From: Poa pratensis
Taxonomy: Eukaryota; Streptophyta; Magnoliopsida; Poales; Poaceae
Direction of reading: 5' to 3'
Assembly (NCBI GenBank): GCA_947311845.1
Contig: CAMZMU010000111.1
Span: 27,992,084-28,056,083, forward strand
Length of the DNA stretch: 64,000 bases
Positions 44,401 to 56,396 of the stretch are shown in pieces. The notes below the pieces were generated by a model, which worked only from the letters and a program-made list of their open reading frames with translations, searched no databases and was not told the DNA's origin. The translations under genes and the position numbers were made by a program. Each line of letters starts with the position of its first letter. The stretch's first letter is position 1.

Positions 44401-45267
44401 ATGTTTTCCCATTAGCAAATATACTACAACTTAATGAGCTATGCATGACTAGAGGCAATTTAATCACAATAATCGGCTCTGTGGACCAAATAAAATGAAG
44501 TCCAAGGTTCCTATCAATATGTGAAAACTGATTATTGGCCCGATCATAGATCCTCAGGTAAATGCTTGTAGCTACCAGAGAAGGACTATCAGGCCAAAGT
44601 TGGACTAGTATATAGCTAGAATAGAAAACTAACAAGTATCAGAAGAAGCATGGTCATAATCAATAAATTAAGAATAACCGTAAGGTTACTAACATAATGA
44701 CTCAAATAAATGAAACAGCTTGAATGAACCTCAGTAAGCCGCATAAAATTTCGTCATTCATAAATCTGACGGTAATTCCAACATGTAGCTAATCATCATG
44801 GGCACAAGCACTAAATTGACCAAGGAACAATCAACAATCCAGAGATAAGCACGGTAAATTTAAATAGATCAATAAATACATGCAATATTTAAGTTTAGCA
44901 TCATCAGAATATATATGACTTCTCATTCACAGGATAAAAGCACTGTGTCAGAAGGTGTCCTAAGATTGTTTCAAGGTTTCATCAACTGACGCTGGTAAAA
45001 AACTTAAAGCTGATGGATACAAACTGACAGAAAAGTTTGAAAAACTAAGAAAAGAAAAAAGAACATCCAGATTAATTGAAGGAGGGCCCAAAGTTACTCA
45101 GTGGTGGCAATATGTTATTAGGTTCGATTCTGCCGGCAATGTCCTCAATGCTTTCAGAAGAGGGAGCTTGTTTGTCCTCATCGCAACAGCCTCCAAAAAC
45201 AAAGTCCACAAAACCAGAAAGAGATTCAAACATGAACAAAACCCAAAACCAAACAAGAAAGAAATAG

Positions 45268-45373
45268 GATGGCTCGGTTCAGCGGGATAATCGGCATACA
45301 GATCAATCTCAGGTGAGAAGGACCTGTGATTTGGTCTGTTGAGCTTGAATATTTCGAAATCGTCACTGCCATC
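45268..45373 (-). ncRNA. Candidate box C/D snoRNA (copy G)
   Basis: Terminal stem GATGGC/GCCATC, C-like box GTGACGA and D box CTGA preceded by GCCGATTATCCCG. It is duplicated 140 bp upstream on its own strand with the core conserved. I cannot name the rRNA target. Confidence 0.55.
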
Positions 45374-45406
45374 AGCAAAAAACAATCAAAACGAAAAAAA
45401 TCACAT

Positions 45407-45511
45407 TATGGCTCGGTTCAGCGGGATAATCGGCATACAAATCAGTCTCAATGAGAGATGACCTGTGATTTGGTCTGTTGAGCTTGAATATTACCAAGTC
45501 GTCACTGCTAT
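45407..45511 (-). ncRNA. Candidate box C/D snoRNA (copy H)
   Basis: Paralogue of the previous candidate: C-like box GTGACGA, an internal CTGA after TCATTGAGA, and the same D-box flank GCCGATTATCCCGCTGAACC. The terminal stem is weaker. Confidence 0.5.
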
Positions 45512-45878
45512 TACCAGAAAAAAACCAAACGGAAAGAATTTTTCTGAGAATTACTAGAACCTATCACTTACATAGAAAACATTTTGGCTAACAAGACCTG
45601 CTATCGCTAAGCACTAAATTCAAACACCCGACTTGCTAAATTACAGAAACAGCAATAAGATGGCCATTAGCAGCATATGATATGGAAAATAAACACCACG
45701 TAATAATTATAAGCTAAACAATGCATACTTGATCACATTCCATTACCAACAACACAGTCATACAGATCATTAATCATCAGGTCTTAAGATGCGTCATCAG
45801 TACTGGAAACCATGCATACTGACTAGTAGGGAACAAAAAAGAGGGGGTGGGGATCGATCAGGAGGCCTGCCATGAGAT

Positions 45879-46155
<277 letters not shown>

Positions 46156-46553
46156 GGTGGCGGCGGAGAGGAGCGGCGGCGCTCGTACGATACGGCGAGG
46201 AGAGGGCGGAGAGCGCTCGTGCGGCGGGGCGGTGGCGGTGGCGATGGCGGTGGCGGCGGCTCCTGGTGATATGATGGAGGCCTGGACTGGTGAGAGATTT
46301 TATAGAGAAGGCTAGGGTTTCGTCCATGGGCCGTGGGCTGAATAACCCATTGAAATGTTTTAGTTTTGGGCTTACGGTCCATGACCCACCAAAGGCCCAC
46401 AAAGACGTGCAGCGTCGCGTGGTAATCGGAAACCTCCTGACCCCGAGAGAACCCTCACACAGAACCTCGGCGGCGGCGGCGGCGTTGGAGCACGAGCGCA
46501 CGACCGAGCTCGTCGGCGGCGCGCAGGGAGAAGCGGAGAAGAGAGGAGCCGAG
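46156..46553. promoter_or_regulatory. Bidirectional eS30/BUD23 promoter
   Basis: 398 bp separate the two start codons. It contains site II motifs TGGGCC (46327), TGGGCT (46334 and 46367) and GGCCCA (46394), a telo-box AAACCCTAG (minus, 46312-46320) and a TATA-like element for eS30. Site II plus telo-box is the known combination for growth-linked ribosome-biogenesis genes, bound by TCP and related factors. No TATA is evident for BUD23. Confidence 0.75.
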
Positions 46554-49500
46554 ATGCCGCGTCCGGAGGTGCAGGCGCCGCCGGAGATATTCTACAACGA
46601 GTCGGAGGCGCGCAAGTACACGACCTCCTCCCGTATCATCGAAATCCAGGCAAGCGAATTCTGCGCGCCCCTCGTCTCGTCTCAGCCAGTTCACGGTGAA
46701 GCTGACCTGAATTTTCCTCTTCTTCTTCTCAGGCGAGGATCTCTGAGAGGGCGCTGGAGCTGCTCGCCCTCCCCAACGATGGCGTCCCCAAGATGCTTCT
46801 CGACATTGGTCAGCTTCTCTCCATTCCTTTTTCCCATTGACTAAAATTATGATAGAATCCCTCTGTTGAATTTTAGTATGTCAATCGCAGGGTGTGGGTC
46901 TGGACTTAGCGGCGAGACGCTGACGGAGCATGGGCACCACTGGATTGGCTGTGATATTTCAGAGTCCATGCTTGGTGAGGAGCTTCACTCGCCTTTTCTC
47001 GTGCTCTTATGGGCATGCCGTGTATATTGCTTACGTTTCTGTTTTGGGCCTCACTTTTACTTGCCCTGCAGATGTCGCTCTTGAGCGGGAAACAGATGGT
47101 GACCTCCTACTCGCCGACATGGGCGAGGTAAAACCTGCATTGCATCACTGGACTGGTCTAGAATTTTTAGCTCCACATGTTATAACTCTCGAGGGGGAGG
47201 GGAGAGTGGTTTTCATGCTTGTCTCATGTAATTCTTGTATTATTACAATTCAGTTATGTGTGCCAGTTGTTAGAAGATAGCTGTCTTGTAGGTAATGGGC
47301 AGAGCCCTTTTTTCATTCATTAATGCACTTTTTCGTTACAGATAATGGTCCTGGTTACATCAGGAGACTAGTTAAGCCAACAGGGTATTACACATCCTTT
47401 GGTAATGGTAATAATGCACATGCGACATGATCTCAAACTCAAACCTGATTGACACCATAAAAGTAAATGGGCCTTCAAATCTCTGTAGTGCCAAAATAGG
47501 AGAATGAATCCAAAGAGCCTGACCATTGCAATACTGCATTTTCTCCATAATTATATGGTTTGCCGAGTGGTATTGTGCATGATGAACCCAAATATATGGA
47601 AACTATGAATTTACCATGATTTCGGGTTATTGCTTCATACAGCTACATCAATGGCCTCACAGCTGTGTATAACCACAAATTGTGCTACTTTGAGCTACAT
47701 GCTTATTACAACTCATCTTCCAGGGATTAGGCCTGCGGCCAGGAGTAATTGATGGTGCAATTAGTATTTCAGCAGTGCAGGTGATTTTTCAAGTTGTTCT
47801 GTTTCTGCAACTAACTTGACATGTTTATTTCATTTCTAATTAGCTGACAACCAGCATGCTGACAACTGCTCTTGGTCGACTATGTGTACAGTGGTTATGC
47901 AATGCTGACAAGTCTTCTCATGAACCAAGATTGCGGTTAAAGTATGTGAAGTTATTTTGTCATGTATCTTTTCGTTATCTGCAACCAGTTCTTAACCTTG
48001 ATGTGTGCATAATTTTCAGGGCTTTCTTTGGATCACTATATAGATGCTTAGCAAGGGGAGCAAGAGCTGTTCTACAGTTCTATGCTGATAATGTGAAGCA
48101 AACTGAAATGCTCGTGTCTTTTGCCATGCATGCTGGATTTGCTGGTGGAGTGGTTGTTGACTGGCCTCATAGGTAAGAATTTCATTGCCCCAGGGCCATG
48201 GTGTATGAACAGACTTACAAATTTCATGTCTACTGTAGACTTATGTGGATGCCTTTACTCTGACAGTTCGAAAGCAAAGAAGTCCTACCTTGTCCTCACG
48301 TGTGGTTCGCCTTCTGTTCATACATCTCTTCCAAAAGCGAAAGGTCAAGATGGTGAGATGTGTAGCAGTGATGATGATGATGATGATGAGAGCAATGATG
48401 ACCAAACAGTAAGCTCGTCTTAAGAAGACAATTTTCCTGTTTATACATTTTAAACTTATTTACTGCTCTTAATCTATCCCTTGTCTGCTGCTTTATTCCA
48501 TGATGTTTTTCTTGTCTTAAGCTTCTTTACAAGCAATGCTTTACATAGCTAGTTATACCTGCGCTATAGCATTTCTTTGCTAGCTACGGACACTATTTGG
48601 CATCACGTGCCATCAGCTAGAGAGGTAGCTATTACTTTGTAAGTGTGCATGGGCCAAAAGAGCATCCCGTTGTCAATTTGTAAGTAAGCTTAGGCCCAAA
48701 TGACCACGTATATAAGAAAATCACTTGGAAAAACTGAAACCCTAGCGTTATATCGTGGAGCTTCAGCTTGCTGGTGGTTACTTCATTGTGATACCATTTG
48801 TTTATGGTCTTGAGGATAATGATAATGACTGGCTTCACAAAACCACAAGAGATGAACCAAGCCAAGGCCAAGCAGTGAATCCTGAGCCTAAGCATCATGG
48901 ATCCGTACATGGTACAAGCAAGAGGAAGAGGGTTAGCTTGAGTAATCAATCTAAAAGTACTAAGCTCATTCCAGATGAAGAAGAAGTGACTTCAGCTTCC
49001 TCATCAGATTAGGATGCAAATACCAAGTGGTCATTCATAGTCGATAACTCTCAACCAACTATAAAGAAAAGTAGGCTCCAGTTTTCAAGTCATCGTTACT
49101 AGCTAGCTACTTGTTAAGGCATAAGATTTAATTATTTCATGCCCTCTCACTCTTTGGACATGTTGTTTATGTTACTATGACTGGTTCGGTGGTTCGAGAT
49201 CTGAAAATGGTGCTATGGACAAGTATTAGTACTAAATTACTATGGTCTTCTAATTTTTCTTTGTTGTGATATTTTGTTAGTCCTGTATTTAATAACATTT
49301 ATTTTATTTGAAAACTCAGATCATAAATAGCTTCTGCCATAGCTAACAAAAGCTGGCATAGATATTCAGAACTTTGCCACGGAAAAAAAAAACGTGATTT
49401 AGAACCTTCTTTACGAGTATCGTAATATATGCCATCTTAATCACGTCAGATTCGTGTAATCCAATTGTACACAAGCCGGTTATGCAAGAAATAGTGTTAC

Positions 49501-49825
49501 ATGACCAAATAGGCCGTTACTCCATTATGAGAGTTTATAGAGCAGATGAGGAAACTGGCTTGCTTGATCAAGGATTCCCTTAGATCATACTTCTCTGCTA
49601 CCATGCGATGAAGCGTGTTCTACTGACTGACCATATGTATTTTCTCTGATACAGGTCGGCACGTATGGACGAAGCCGAACGAATAAGAGGCGGAAGGTGA
49701 ACAGCAAGAACAACGGTAGGGGCAAGGATTGGCTCCTGAGGAAAAAAGAGCAGATGAGGAAAAGAGGGCGCGAGGTGCCTGCAGACACGAAGTACACAGG
49801 GCGTAAGCGGAAGACCCGCTTCTAA
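46554..49825 (+). CDS. BUD23: 18S rRNA (guanine-N7)-methyltransferase, BUD23/RID2 family
   Basis: Nine exons (46554-46649, 46733-46808, 46891-46974, 47072-47127, 47724-47780, 47892-47941, 48020-48172, 48267-48408, 49655-49825) join in frame to 294 residues, the family's usual size. The N-terminus (PPEIFYNESEARKYTTSSRI) and the SAM-binding motif LLDIGCGSGLSG (about residues 53-64), then DISESML, are characteristic. An acidic D/E run is followed by the basic tail (TNKRRKVNSKNNGRGKDWLL ... GRKRKTRF) that serves nucleolar localisation. The enzyme methylates a G in the 18S rRNA decoding area with TRM112 and helps 40S export; the Arabidopsis orthologue is RID2. The first intron uses a GC donor (CAG|GCAAGC). 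The last intron is 1.25 kb. It diverges from eS30. Confidence 0.95.
48755..49012 (+). other. Foreign-looking ORF inside the last BUD23 intron
   Basis: An 85-codon ORF ends in a Ser/acidic, nuclear-protein-like tail (GTSKRKRVSLSNQSKS ... SSD). It is not in the BUD23 frame plan. It is probably a gene fragment brought in with a transposon; I do not recognise the family. Confidence 0.35.
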
Positions 49826-51041
49826 GTCGGCAGCTAACTAGTGGCTGCAGTGCCTATCCCTACCCATGTTTGTTGTCTTTGCCGGTCGTTTAGTAGGTGT
49901 AGCTGGTCAGATGCAGCGAGAATGTACTGCTTGAGAGTTGGCTGGACTGCGTTTCCTTTGTATACCAGAGAGGTGTTGTTCTTAAGTTGCGGCAGTTTTG
50001 ACAATGCTATCATGTTTGTGATACCATATAGTGACATGGTTGGTTGTTTCATGTTTGCTTGGGTGTCCTTGCATGCTCTCGTGCGGCTATAGTAAATCTT
50101 CTTGAAACAAACTTTGTTTCTGGCAAGATGAAGGTTATACTTCCTGGTCTTTCGCGAGCCATTAACTTTGCCATGTGGCTGGAGGAACTTGGGTTGTCCA
50201 CTAAGCATGTAGTAGGACAGGTCGGTCTTGTTGTAGGTTGTCCACTATGTATACGCTTTGCAGACAGTTCTAGGGTGGATCTTCTTGAGCTGCAAAATCC
50301 AGCACACAGGGAACAATGCCAATCTTGTGATGATGAGCAAGGTATGCTACTTGAATCTATTAGCTGCATTTCTTTGGCTAAATAATAATAATAAGAAGAA
50401 AAATGGTTTCTGTTTTGTAGTAGGTTTTTAGGGAGGTTAGGTAGGGTAGGGGCTCTCGCCCAGATCTCGAACCATAGTAATTTAAAGTACTGATACTTGT
50501 CCATAGACGAGTTTTTTTTTCAATTTTCTTGCTCTGTTAATTCCTCAGGGTCCTCTTCATATATAGGGTTTACAATTGAAATTAAGTAACAAATTGTAAC
50601 TGTTTAAAAAAAGTAACAACATGTAGTAGGTTTTATCTCTAATTGGCTTCAGACCAAGCTAAATAATTCCTCAGGGTCCTCTTCATATATAGCATAAGTA
50701 GTTGTTAGTGCCGGCATACTCCAAATCTATCCATGGAGAGTTGCCGATTGTTGGAGCTGCAGCTCCATAGGATCTCTCCCTGAGGCTGCCAAGTCCGGCT
50801 TTCTGCTGAACAGACCACTTTTTTCCATATAGCCACTAGAATATATAGGATTTTACACGATATATGACGATAAAACGACTCGCTTCAATCTCGACACAAA
50901 TATGATGCTGAAAATAAAGACACGCAGACTAACATCTATCTAGAGTACCCATCTTAAGCTAGAAAAAAAATGCCCATCCTACATTATGATATGCATAGTA
51001 CTAGCGTTACTTGAAGCTGTTGCGGCCACATTTACTTCCTC
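49826..51041. other. BUD23 3' region and spacer
   Basis: The first few hundred bases are probably BUD23 3' UTR. A 26-bp direct repeat (AATTCCTCAGGGTCCTCTTC start) occurs at about 50541 and 50666. No gene is seen. Confidence 0.5.
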
Positions 51042-52195
51042 TCAGTGCTTCCTCTTCTTGCCCTTCTTCCTCTGATTGGACACGAGCTTGGAAAGAAGTC
51101 CATTCAAACAATCGGGATGTGTCGCAACCAAATGCTTCCAGCCGTCGGCCGCCATTATCTCACCCAGACGCTTGGGAGACTGCACCTGGATAAACTTGTA
51201 GCACGCTTCCTTCAGCCTGTGGCGGTGGTGCTTCTCGGCCAGAGCAAGGGTGGACGCCACCGAGCACACGCCTATGTCCTGGGACAACTTGTTTTCACAT
51301 AAGAACTCGAGCCGTCGGAGATCGTACCTGTCCGCCGCCACAAGCAGGTCCTGCAGCCACATTACATGCTCTATCGTTCCTCCTCATCTTGTCCATCTTC
51401 CTCCTCTTTCTTGTCTTCTTCCTTGTCCGTCTTAGGGAACGAGCCGGTGTAGATGAAGCTAAGCAAACCGGCAAACACTTTTGGATCCATGTCTTTGATG
51501 TGTATGGCACCGGACGTAGTTCCCTCCGTCATGGGGCCAAAGAGCTGTGCCATGAAGACTTTTGATCGGGCTGCAAGCACACACCGGTGTGCAGCGAACG
51601 TCTCGCCGCCGACCTCAAATGTCACGTCGGCACCAAGCTTATTCTTAAAGAGACAATCGAATTGGTCGTCGCAGTCGGCATCCTCAGTGTTGTGATCATT
51701 GCAAACCATGACATCGCAGCGGATGGTGAAACAATCACCCCCCTTATTCAGATGACCCGAGCGTTCGAGGACGTCCCTCCTCATGAACCTCCTGTAGCCC
51801 CATAGACGTTTCTTGGTGGAGAAGGTGCACGTCTCGGATGCACGGACACACTTTGGCCTCTGCTTCTCGACGGCGTCGACGAAGCTCAGCTCGAACTTCG
51901 CCTCGGTCTCCACGTGGTCTTCCTCGATGTCTTCGTCGGCGAGCCGGACGTAGAGGGAGATGTAGTCGGCGCAGCTTGGGTCGTAGCCGTTGGGGTAGTA
52001 CCAGATATCCCACTGATGGCCTCCGACGGTGAAAGGCTCGGAGCTGATGACCTCGCCGGTGGGCGTCTCTCGGACTGTACGGGGATAGTCCTTGACCACG
52101 AGCAGGTGGTACCCGCTGTCCGTGCCGGGGTCGACCGCCGACGTGGTGCACAGCTTCCCGTCGATGACGACGGAAACACCAACGAAGGACGACAT
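51042..52195 (-). pseudogene. MATH-BTB (BPM-type) protein gene with one frameshift
   Basis: The minus-strand frame from the ATG at 52195 has a MATH domain (SGYHLLVVKDYPRT ... PFTVGGHQWDIWYYPNG, residues ~27-150). A BTB domain follows (GADVTFEVGGETFAAHRCVL ... FAGLLSFIYTGSFP, residues ~188-255), then a Lys/Glu-rich insert ending at a TAG at 51371-51373. One base out of phase, the protein continues (MWLQDLLVAADRYDLRRLEF ... KKGKKRKH) to 51042, giving the BPM-type C-terminal helix region. Intact members are CUL3 adaptors that bring substrates for ubiquitination, and are greatly expanded in grasses. A TATATATATA lies about 115 bp upstream. A single 1-base change near 51375 separates the parts, so this is either a young pseudogene, a truncated protein that keeps MATH and BTB, or a sequence error. 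Confidence 0.85.
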
Positions 52196-53009
52196 GACGG
52201 AAGTGTTGTCCTAGACTTTCCGATCGCTGCAATGAATCGATCGACGAAAGTGCGTGCGTGTTTGCTGTCCTTGGTTTATTGCTCAATGGATCTAACGATC
52301 ACATGTGTATATATATATGTAGGGGCTAACTGGGACCATAGTACAACTGTAATTCAGATACAACTCCAGGAAAAACGGCAATCTGTGGTTCGATCCAGAT
52401 TCTCAAGGATGGCAAGAACTTGAGAGCCGTACGATGTAATCCAACACATGCTTGATTCCTGCACGGGATTTCAGTGTTTCACACGCGGCGTGGCGCGCCT
52501 CCCTGATCCACGATCCTCTGATGTCTATAGAGTAGTATTTTTTTTAACAGGAGATGGGCCCACTTTCATTGATTTTGCATTACAGTACAAGAGTTCCAGA
52601 AAACTACAACCACGCCCACGAACTTTACACAAAAGACCCTAAAAAATGTTATAGAAAGCAAATCGGGTCCTTTGCCGGTCTGAAATCTTCACCGCCGGGG
52701 ACGAACCTCTTCGGATGAAGACCTCGCCACCGCCATGTCGCCAACAGAAGCCGAAGGGACGAGCTAAACACACCGGCTTGGGGCTATGACGGGGAGGAAG
52801 AAGGAGATGTTGATTAACTCGCCAGCACTCCAAACGGTCGGCGTTCAACTAGTAGAGTCGACTATGACACACGTCGACAAGGATCAGCCACCCGTGAGCT
52901 TATTTACAGAGCATTCACCAGATCCACCCTAGATCCGCCCCATCCACCATGGACAGACCGACAAACCAGAGCTGGTAGCCCCGCAGTTTTACTTGTCGGC
53001 ACTAGAGGG
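52196..53009. other. MATH-BTB upstream region and unclassified repeat
   Basis: From about 52535 the text TTAACAGGAGATGGGCCCAC with TTCATTGATTTTGCATTACA resembles a common grass repeat end that I cannot classify. The LTR retrotransposon inserted at 53009. Confidence 0.4.
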
Positions 53010-54609
53010 TGATACGTCTCCAACGTATCTATAATTTCTTACGTTCCATGCTAGTTTTATGACAATACCTACATGTTTTATTCACACTTTATAATGTTTT
53101 TATGCATTTTCTGGAACTAACCTATTAACAAGATGCCGAAGCGCCAGTTCCTGTTTTCTGCTGTTTTTGTTTCCAGAAAAGTACTTCTGCAAATATTCTC
53201 GGAATCGGACGAAACAAAAGCCCAATATCTTATTTTCCCCGGAGTGTTCCAGAAGTCCGAAGAGGAGTCGAGGACGGGCAGCAGGGGGGCCACACCATAG
53301 CCCGGCGCGGCGGGCCCCTCTGCCGCGCCGCCACGTGGTGTGGTGGCCCCCCTCGGCCACCGACGCTGCCCCTTCGCCTATTTATTCCTTCGTCCCCGAA
53401 AACCCTAGTACCGGGAGCCAATTTTCCAGAACAGATACAGAGACGCCGCCGCCGTCGACCCTAACTCGGGGGGTTCAGAAGTTCTCCTCCGGCACCCTGC
53501 CGGAGAGGGGAATCATCACCGGAGGGCTCTACATCACCATGCCCGCCTCCGGACTGATGCGTGAGTAGTTCATCTTTGGACTACGGGTCCATAGCAGTAG
53601 CTAGATGGTTGTCTTCTCCACTTGTACTTCCATGTTTAGATCTTGTGAGCTGCCTATCATGATCAAGATCATCTTTATGTAATGCTACATGTTGTGTTTG
53701 CTGGGATCCGATGAATATTGAATACTATGTCAAGTTGATTATAGATCTATCTTATATGTGTTGTTTATGATCTTGCATGCTCTCCGTTGCTAGTAGAGGC
53801 TCTGGCCAAGTTGATACTTGTAACTCCAAGAGGGGGTATTTATGCTAGATAGTGGGTTCATGCCTCCATTGAATCTGGGACAGTGACAGAAAGTTTAAGG
53901 TTGTGGATGTGCTGTTGCCACTAGGGATAACCTAATGATGCTTTGTCTAAGGATATTTGTATTGTTTACATTACGCACAGTACTTAATGCAATTGTCTGT
54001 TGCTTGCAACTTAATACTGGAAGGGGTGCGGATGCTAACCCGAAGGTGGACTTTTTAGGCATAGATGCATGCTGGATGGCGGTCTATGTATTTTGTCGTA
54101 ATGCCCTAAGTAAATCTCATAGTAGTCATCATGATATGTATGTGCATTGTTATGCCTTCTCTATTTGTCAATTGCCCAGCTGTAATTTGTTTACCCAGCA
54201 TGTTATTTATCTTATTGGAGAGACACCACTAGTGAACTGTGGACCCCGGTCCATTCTTTTACATCTGAAATACAACCTACTGCAATCATTGTTCTCTTTC
54301 ATTCTCTGCAAACAAACATCATTTTCCACACCATACGTTTAACTCTTTGTTTTCAGCAAGCCGGTGAGATTGACAACCTCACTGTTAAGTTGGGGCAAAG
54401 TGATTTGATTGTGTTGTGCAGGTTCCACGTTGGCACCGGAGTCCCTGGTGTTGCGCCGCACTACATTCCTGCACCAACAACCTTCGTAGCTTCGAGATTT
54501 CCTACTGGTTCGATTAAACCTTGGTTTCTTACTGAGGGAAAACTTGCTGCTGTGCTCATCATACCTTCCTCTTGGGGTTCCCAACTGACGTGTGACTTTA
54601 CGCGCATCA
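53010..54609 (+). repeat. 5' LTR
   Basis: 1600 bp. By eye it differs from the 3' LTR by one substitution (ACCGGGAGC/ACCGAGAGC) and one inserted C (AAGTTTAAGG/AAGTTCTAAGG). Short ORFs inside occur identically in both LTRs and are not considered genes. Confidence 0.95.
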
Positions 54610-54620
54610 AGCACATTTTC

Positions 54621-54638
54621 TGGCGCCGTTGCCGGGGA
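54621..54638 (+). other. Primer-binding site (tRNA-Asp type)
   Basis: TGGCGCCGTTGCCGGGGA, complementary to the 3' end of plant tRNA-Asp. Confidence 0.85.
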
Positions 54639-54813
54639 TTTCTAGTTGCTGCTGCAAGGGGAGTCTCTCACACCCAATCTCTTTACTTTGTTTATTGTCT
54701 TGCTTTATTTTATTTTCTGTCTTGTTTGCTATATATCAAAAACACAAAAAAATTAGTTACTTGTTTTATTTTGTTTATTCGGTTTTGCCTTGTTTATTTT
54801 TATTATTGCTAAA

Positions 54814-56343
54814 ATGAGTACTCCTGAGAACACTAAGTTGTGTGACTTTACTAGCACCAATAATAATGATTTCATATGCACTCCTATTGCTCCACCTGCT
54901 TCTACAGCAGAGTTTTATGAAATTAAACCTGCTTTACTAAATCTTGTTATGAGAGAGCAATTTTCTGGTGTTAGTACTGATGATGCTGCTGCCCATCTTA
55001 ATAATTTTGTTGAACTTTGTGAAATGCAAAAGTATAAGGATATAGATGGGGATATTATAAAACTGAAATTGTTTCCTTTCTCCTTGAGAGGAAGAGCTAA
55101 AGATTGGTTGCTATCTTTGCCTAAAAATAGTATTAGCTCATGGACTAAATGTAAAGATGCTTTCATTGGAAAATATTATCCTCCTGCTAAAATTATATCT
55201 TTGAGAAGTAGCATTATGAATTTTAAGCAATTGGATAATGAACATGTTGCCCAAGCATGGGAGAGAATGAAATCTTTGGTAAAGAATTGCCCTACCCATG
55301 GACTGACTACTTGGATGATCATCCAAACCTTTTATGCAGGATTAAATTTTTCTTCAAGGAACCTATTGGATTCAGCTGCTGGAGGTACTTTTATGTCCAT
55401 CACTTTGGGTGCAGCAACAAAGCTTCTTGATGATATGATGATCAACTACTCCGAATGGCATACTGAAAGGACTCCACAAGGTAAGAAGGTAAATTCTGTT
55501 GAAGAAACCTCTTCCTTGAGTGATAAGATTGATGTTATTATGTCTATGCTTGTTAATGGTAAATCTCATGTTGATCCTAATAATGTTCCTTTGGCTTCTT
55601 TGGTTGCTCAAGAAGAGCATGTTGATGTGAACTTCATTAAAAATAATAATTTCAACAACAATGCTTATAGGAATAATTTTGGTAACAACAACTATAGGCC
55701 ATATCCTTCTAATAGTGGTGGTTATGGTAATTCTTATGGTAGAACTGTTTTGCCTAGTGAGGAAAAGATGCTTGAAATTGAAAGAACCACTAAGAGCTTT
55801 ATGCAATCCCAATATGAGCAAAATCAATTGTTTACCAAAACTATGAATGAGCAATCTGCCATGTTGAAAAATATAGGGAATCAACTTGAGAATTTGAATA
55901 TGGAAATTTCTGGTTTGCAAACTAAGCTTACAAATGCTGAAAACCGAATTTCATACATGTCTGAGTCACAAGCTTCTTTAATTAATAAAATGGCTGCTAA
56001 ACCTGAGGATCATGATAACAAAATTTTTGCTACAGCAAATGCTATCCAAGTTCGAATTAATGAGAATATTAGGTTGATGGCTGAATTGCATGCTAGGTGG
56101 GAAAGAGAAGAAAAACTTGCTAAAGAGAATAACATAGCTAAAGTTTGGACTATTACCACCACTAGTAATGTTAATGCTTCACATGTTGCTAAACCTCCTA
56201 CTATCAATGGTAAAATAATTGGTGTTGGCAATGTTTCTACTTCTACTACTAAGCCTGCAAAATTGCCTGAAATTGCTGAAACTGTGTGTGATAAAAGTGC
56301 TGAAATTTTTCGAAGTGTTGAGGACAATGGTCCATTGCTTTAG
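54814..56343 (+). CDS. Retrotransposon gag protein
   Basis: From the ATG at 54814 (MSTPENTKLCDFTSTN) the frame runs 509 codons; an in-frame ATG exists eight codons earlier. The retrotransposon gag domain lies at about residues 45-200, with DAAAHLNNFVELCEMQK, FPFSLRGRAKDWLLSLPK and WTKCKDAFIGKYYPPAK. An Asn/Gly/Tyr-rich stretch (NNFNNNAYRNNFGNNNYR) and a long coiled-coil-like region follow. No CCHC knuckle is evident. The protein would form the particle shell and package the element RNA. The frame stops at 56343, just before the protease frame. Confidence 0.92.
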   Translation: MSTPENTKLCDFTSTNNNDFICTPIAPPASTAEFYEIKPALLNLVMREQFSGVSTDDAAAHLNNFVELCEMQKYKDIDGDIIKLKLFPFSLRGRAKDWLLSLPKNSISSWTKCKDAFIGKYYPPAKIISLRSSIMNFKQLDNEHVAQAWERMKSLVKNCPTHGLTTWMIIQTFYAGLNFSSRNLLDSAAGGTFMSITLGAATKLLDDMMINYSEWHTERTPQGKKVNSVEETSSLSDKIDVIMSMLVNGKSHVDPNNVPLASLVAQEEHVDVNFIKNNNFNNNAYRNNFGNNNYRPYPSNSGGYGNSYGRTVLPSEEKMLEIERTTKSFMQSQYEQNQLFTKTMNEQSAMLKNIGNQLENLNMEISGLQTKLTNAENRISYMSESQASLINKMAAKPEDHDNKIFATANAIQVRINENIRLMAELHARWEREEKLAKENNIAKVWTITTTSNVNASHVAKPPTINGKIIGVGNVSTSTTKPAKLPEIAETVCDKSAEIFRSVEDNGPLL

Positions 56344-56396
56344 ATCATAATGGTTTTGATTTTGATAATTGTAATATTTCTGAAGTTATTAAGTTC

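Noticed and set aside
53100..54342. ORFs of 86, 133 and 135 codons inside the LTR
   Set aside because: They occur identically in the 3' LTR, have no domains, and are parts of the LTR.
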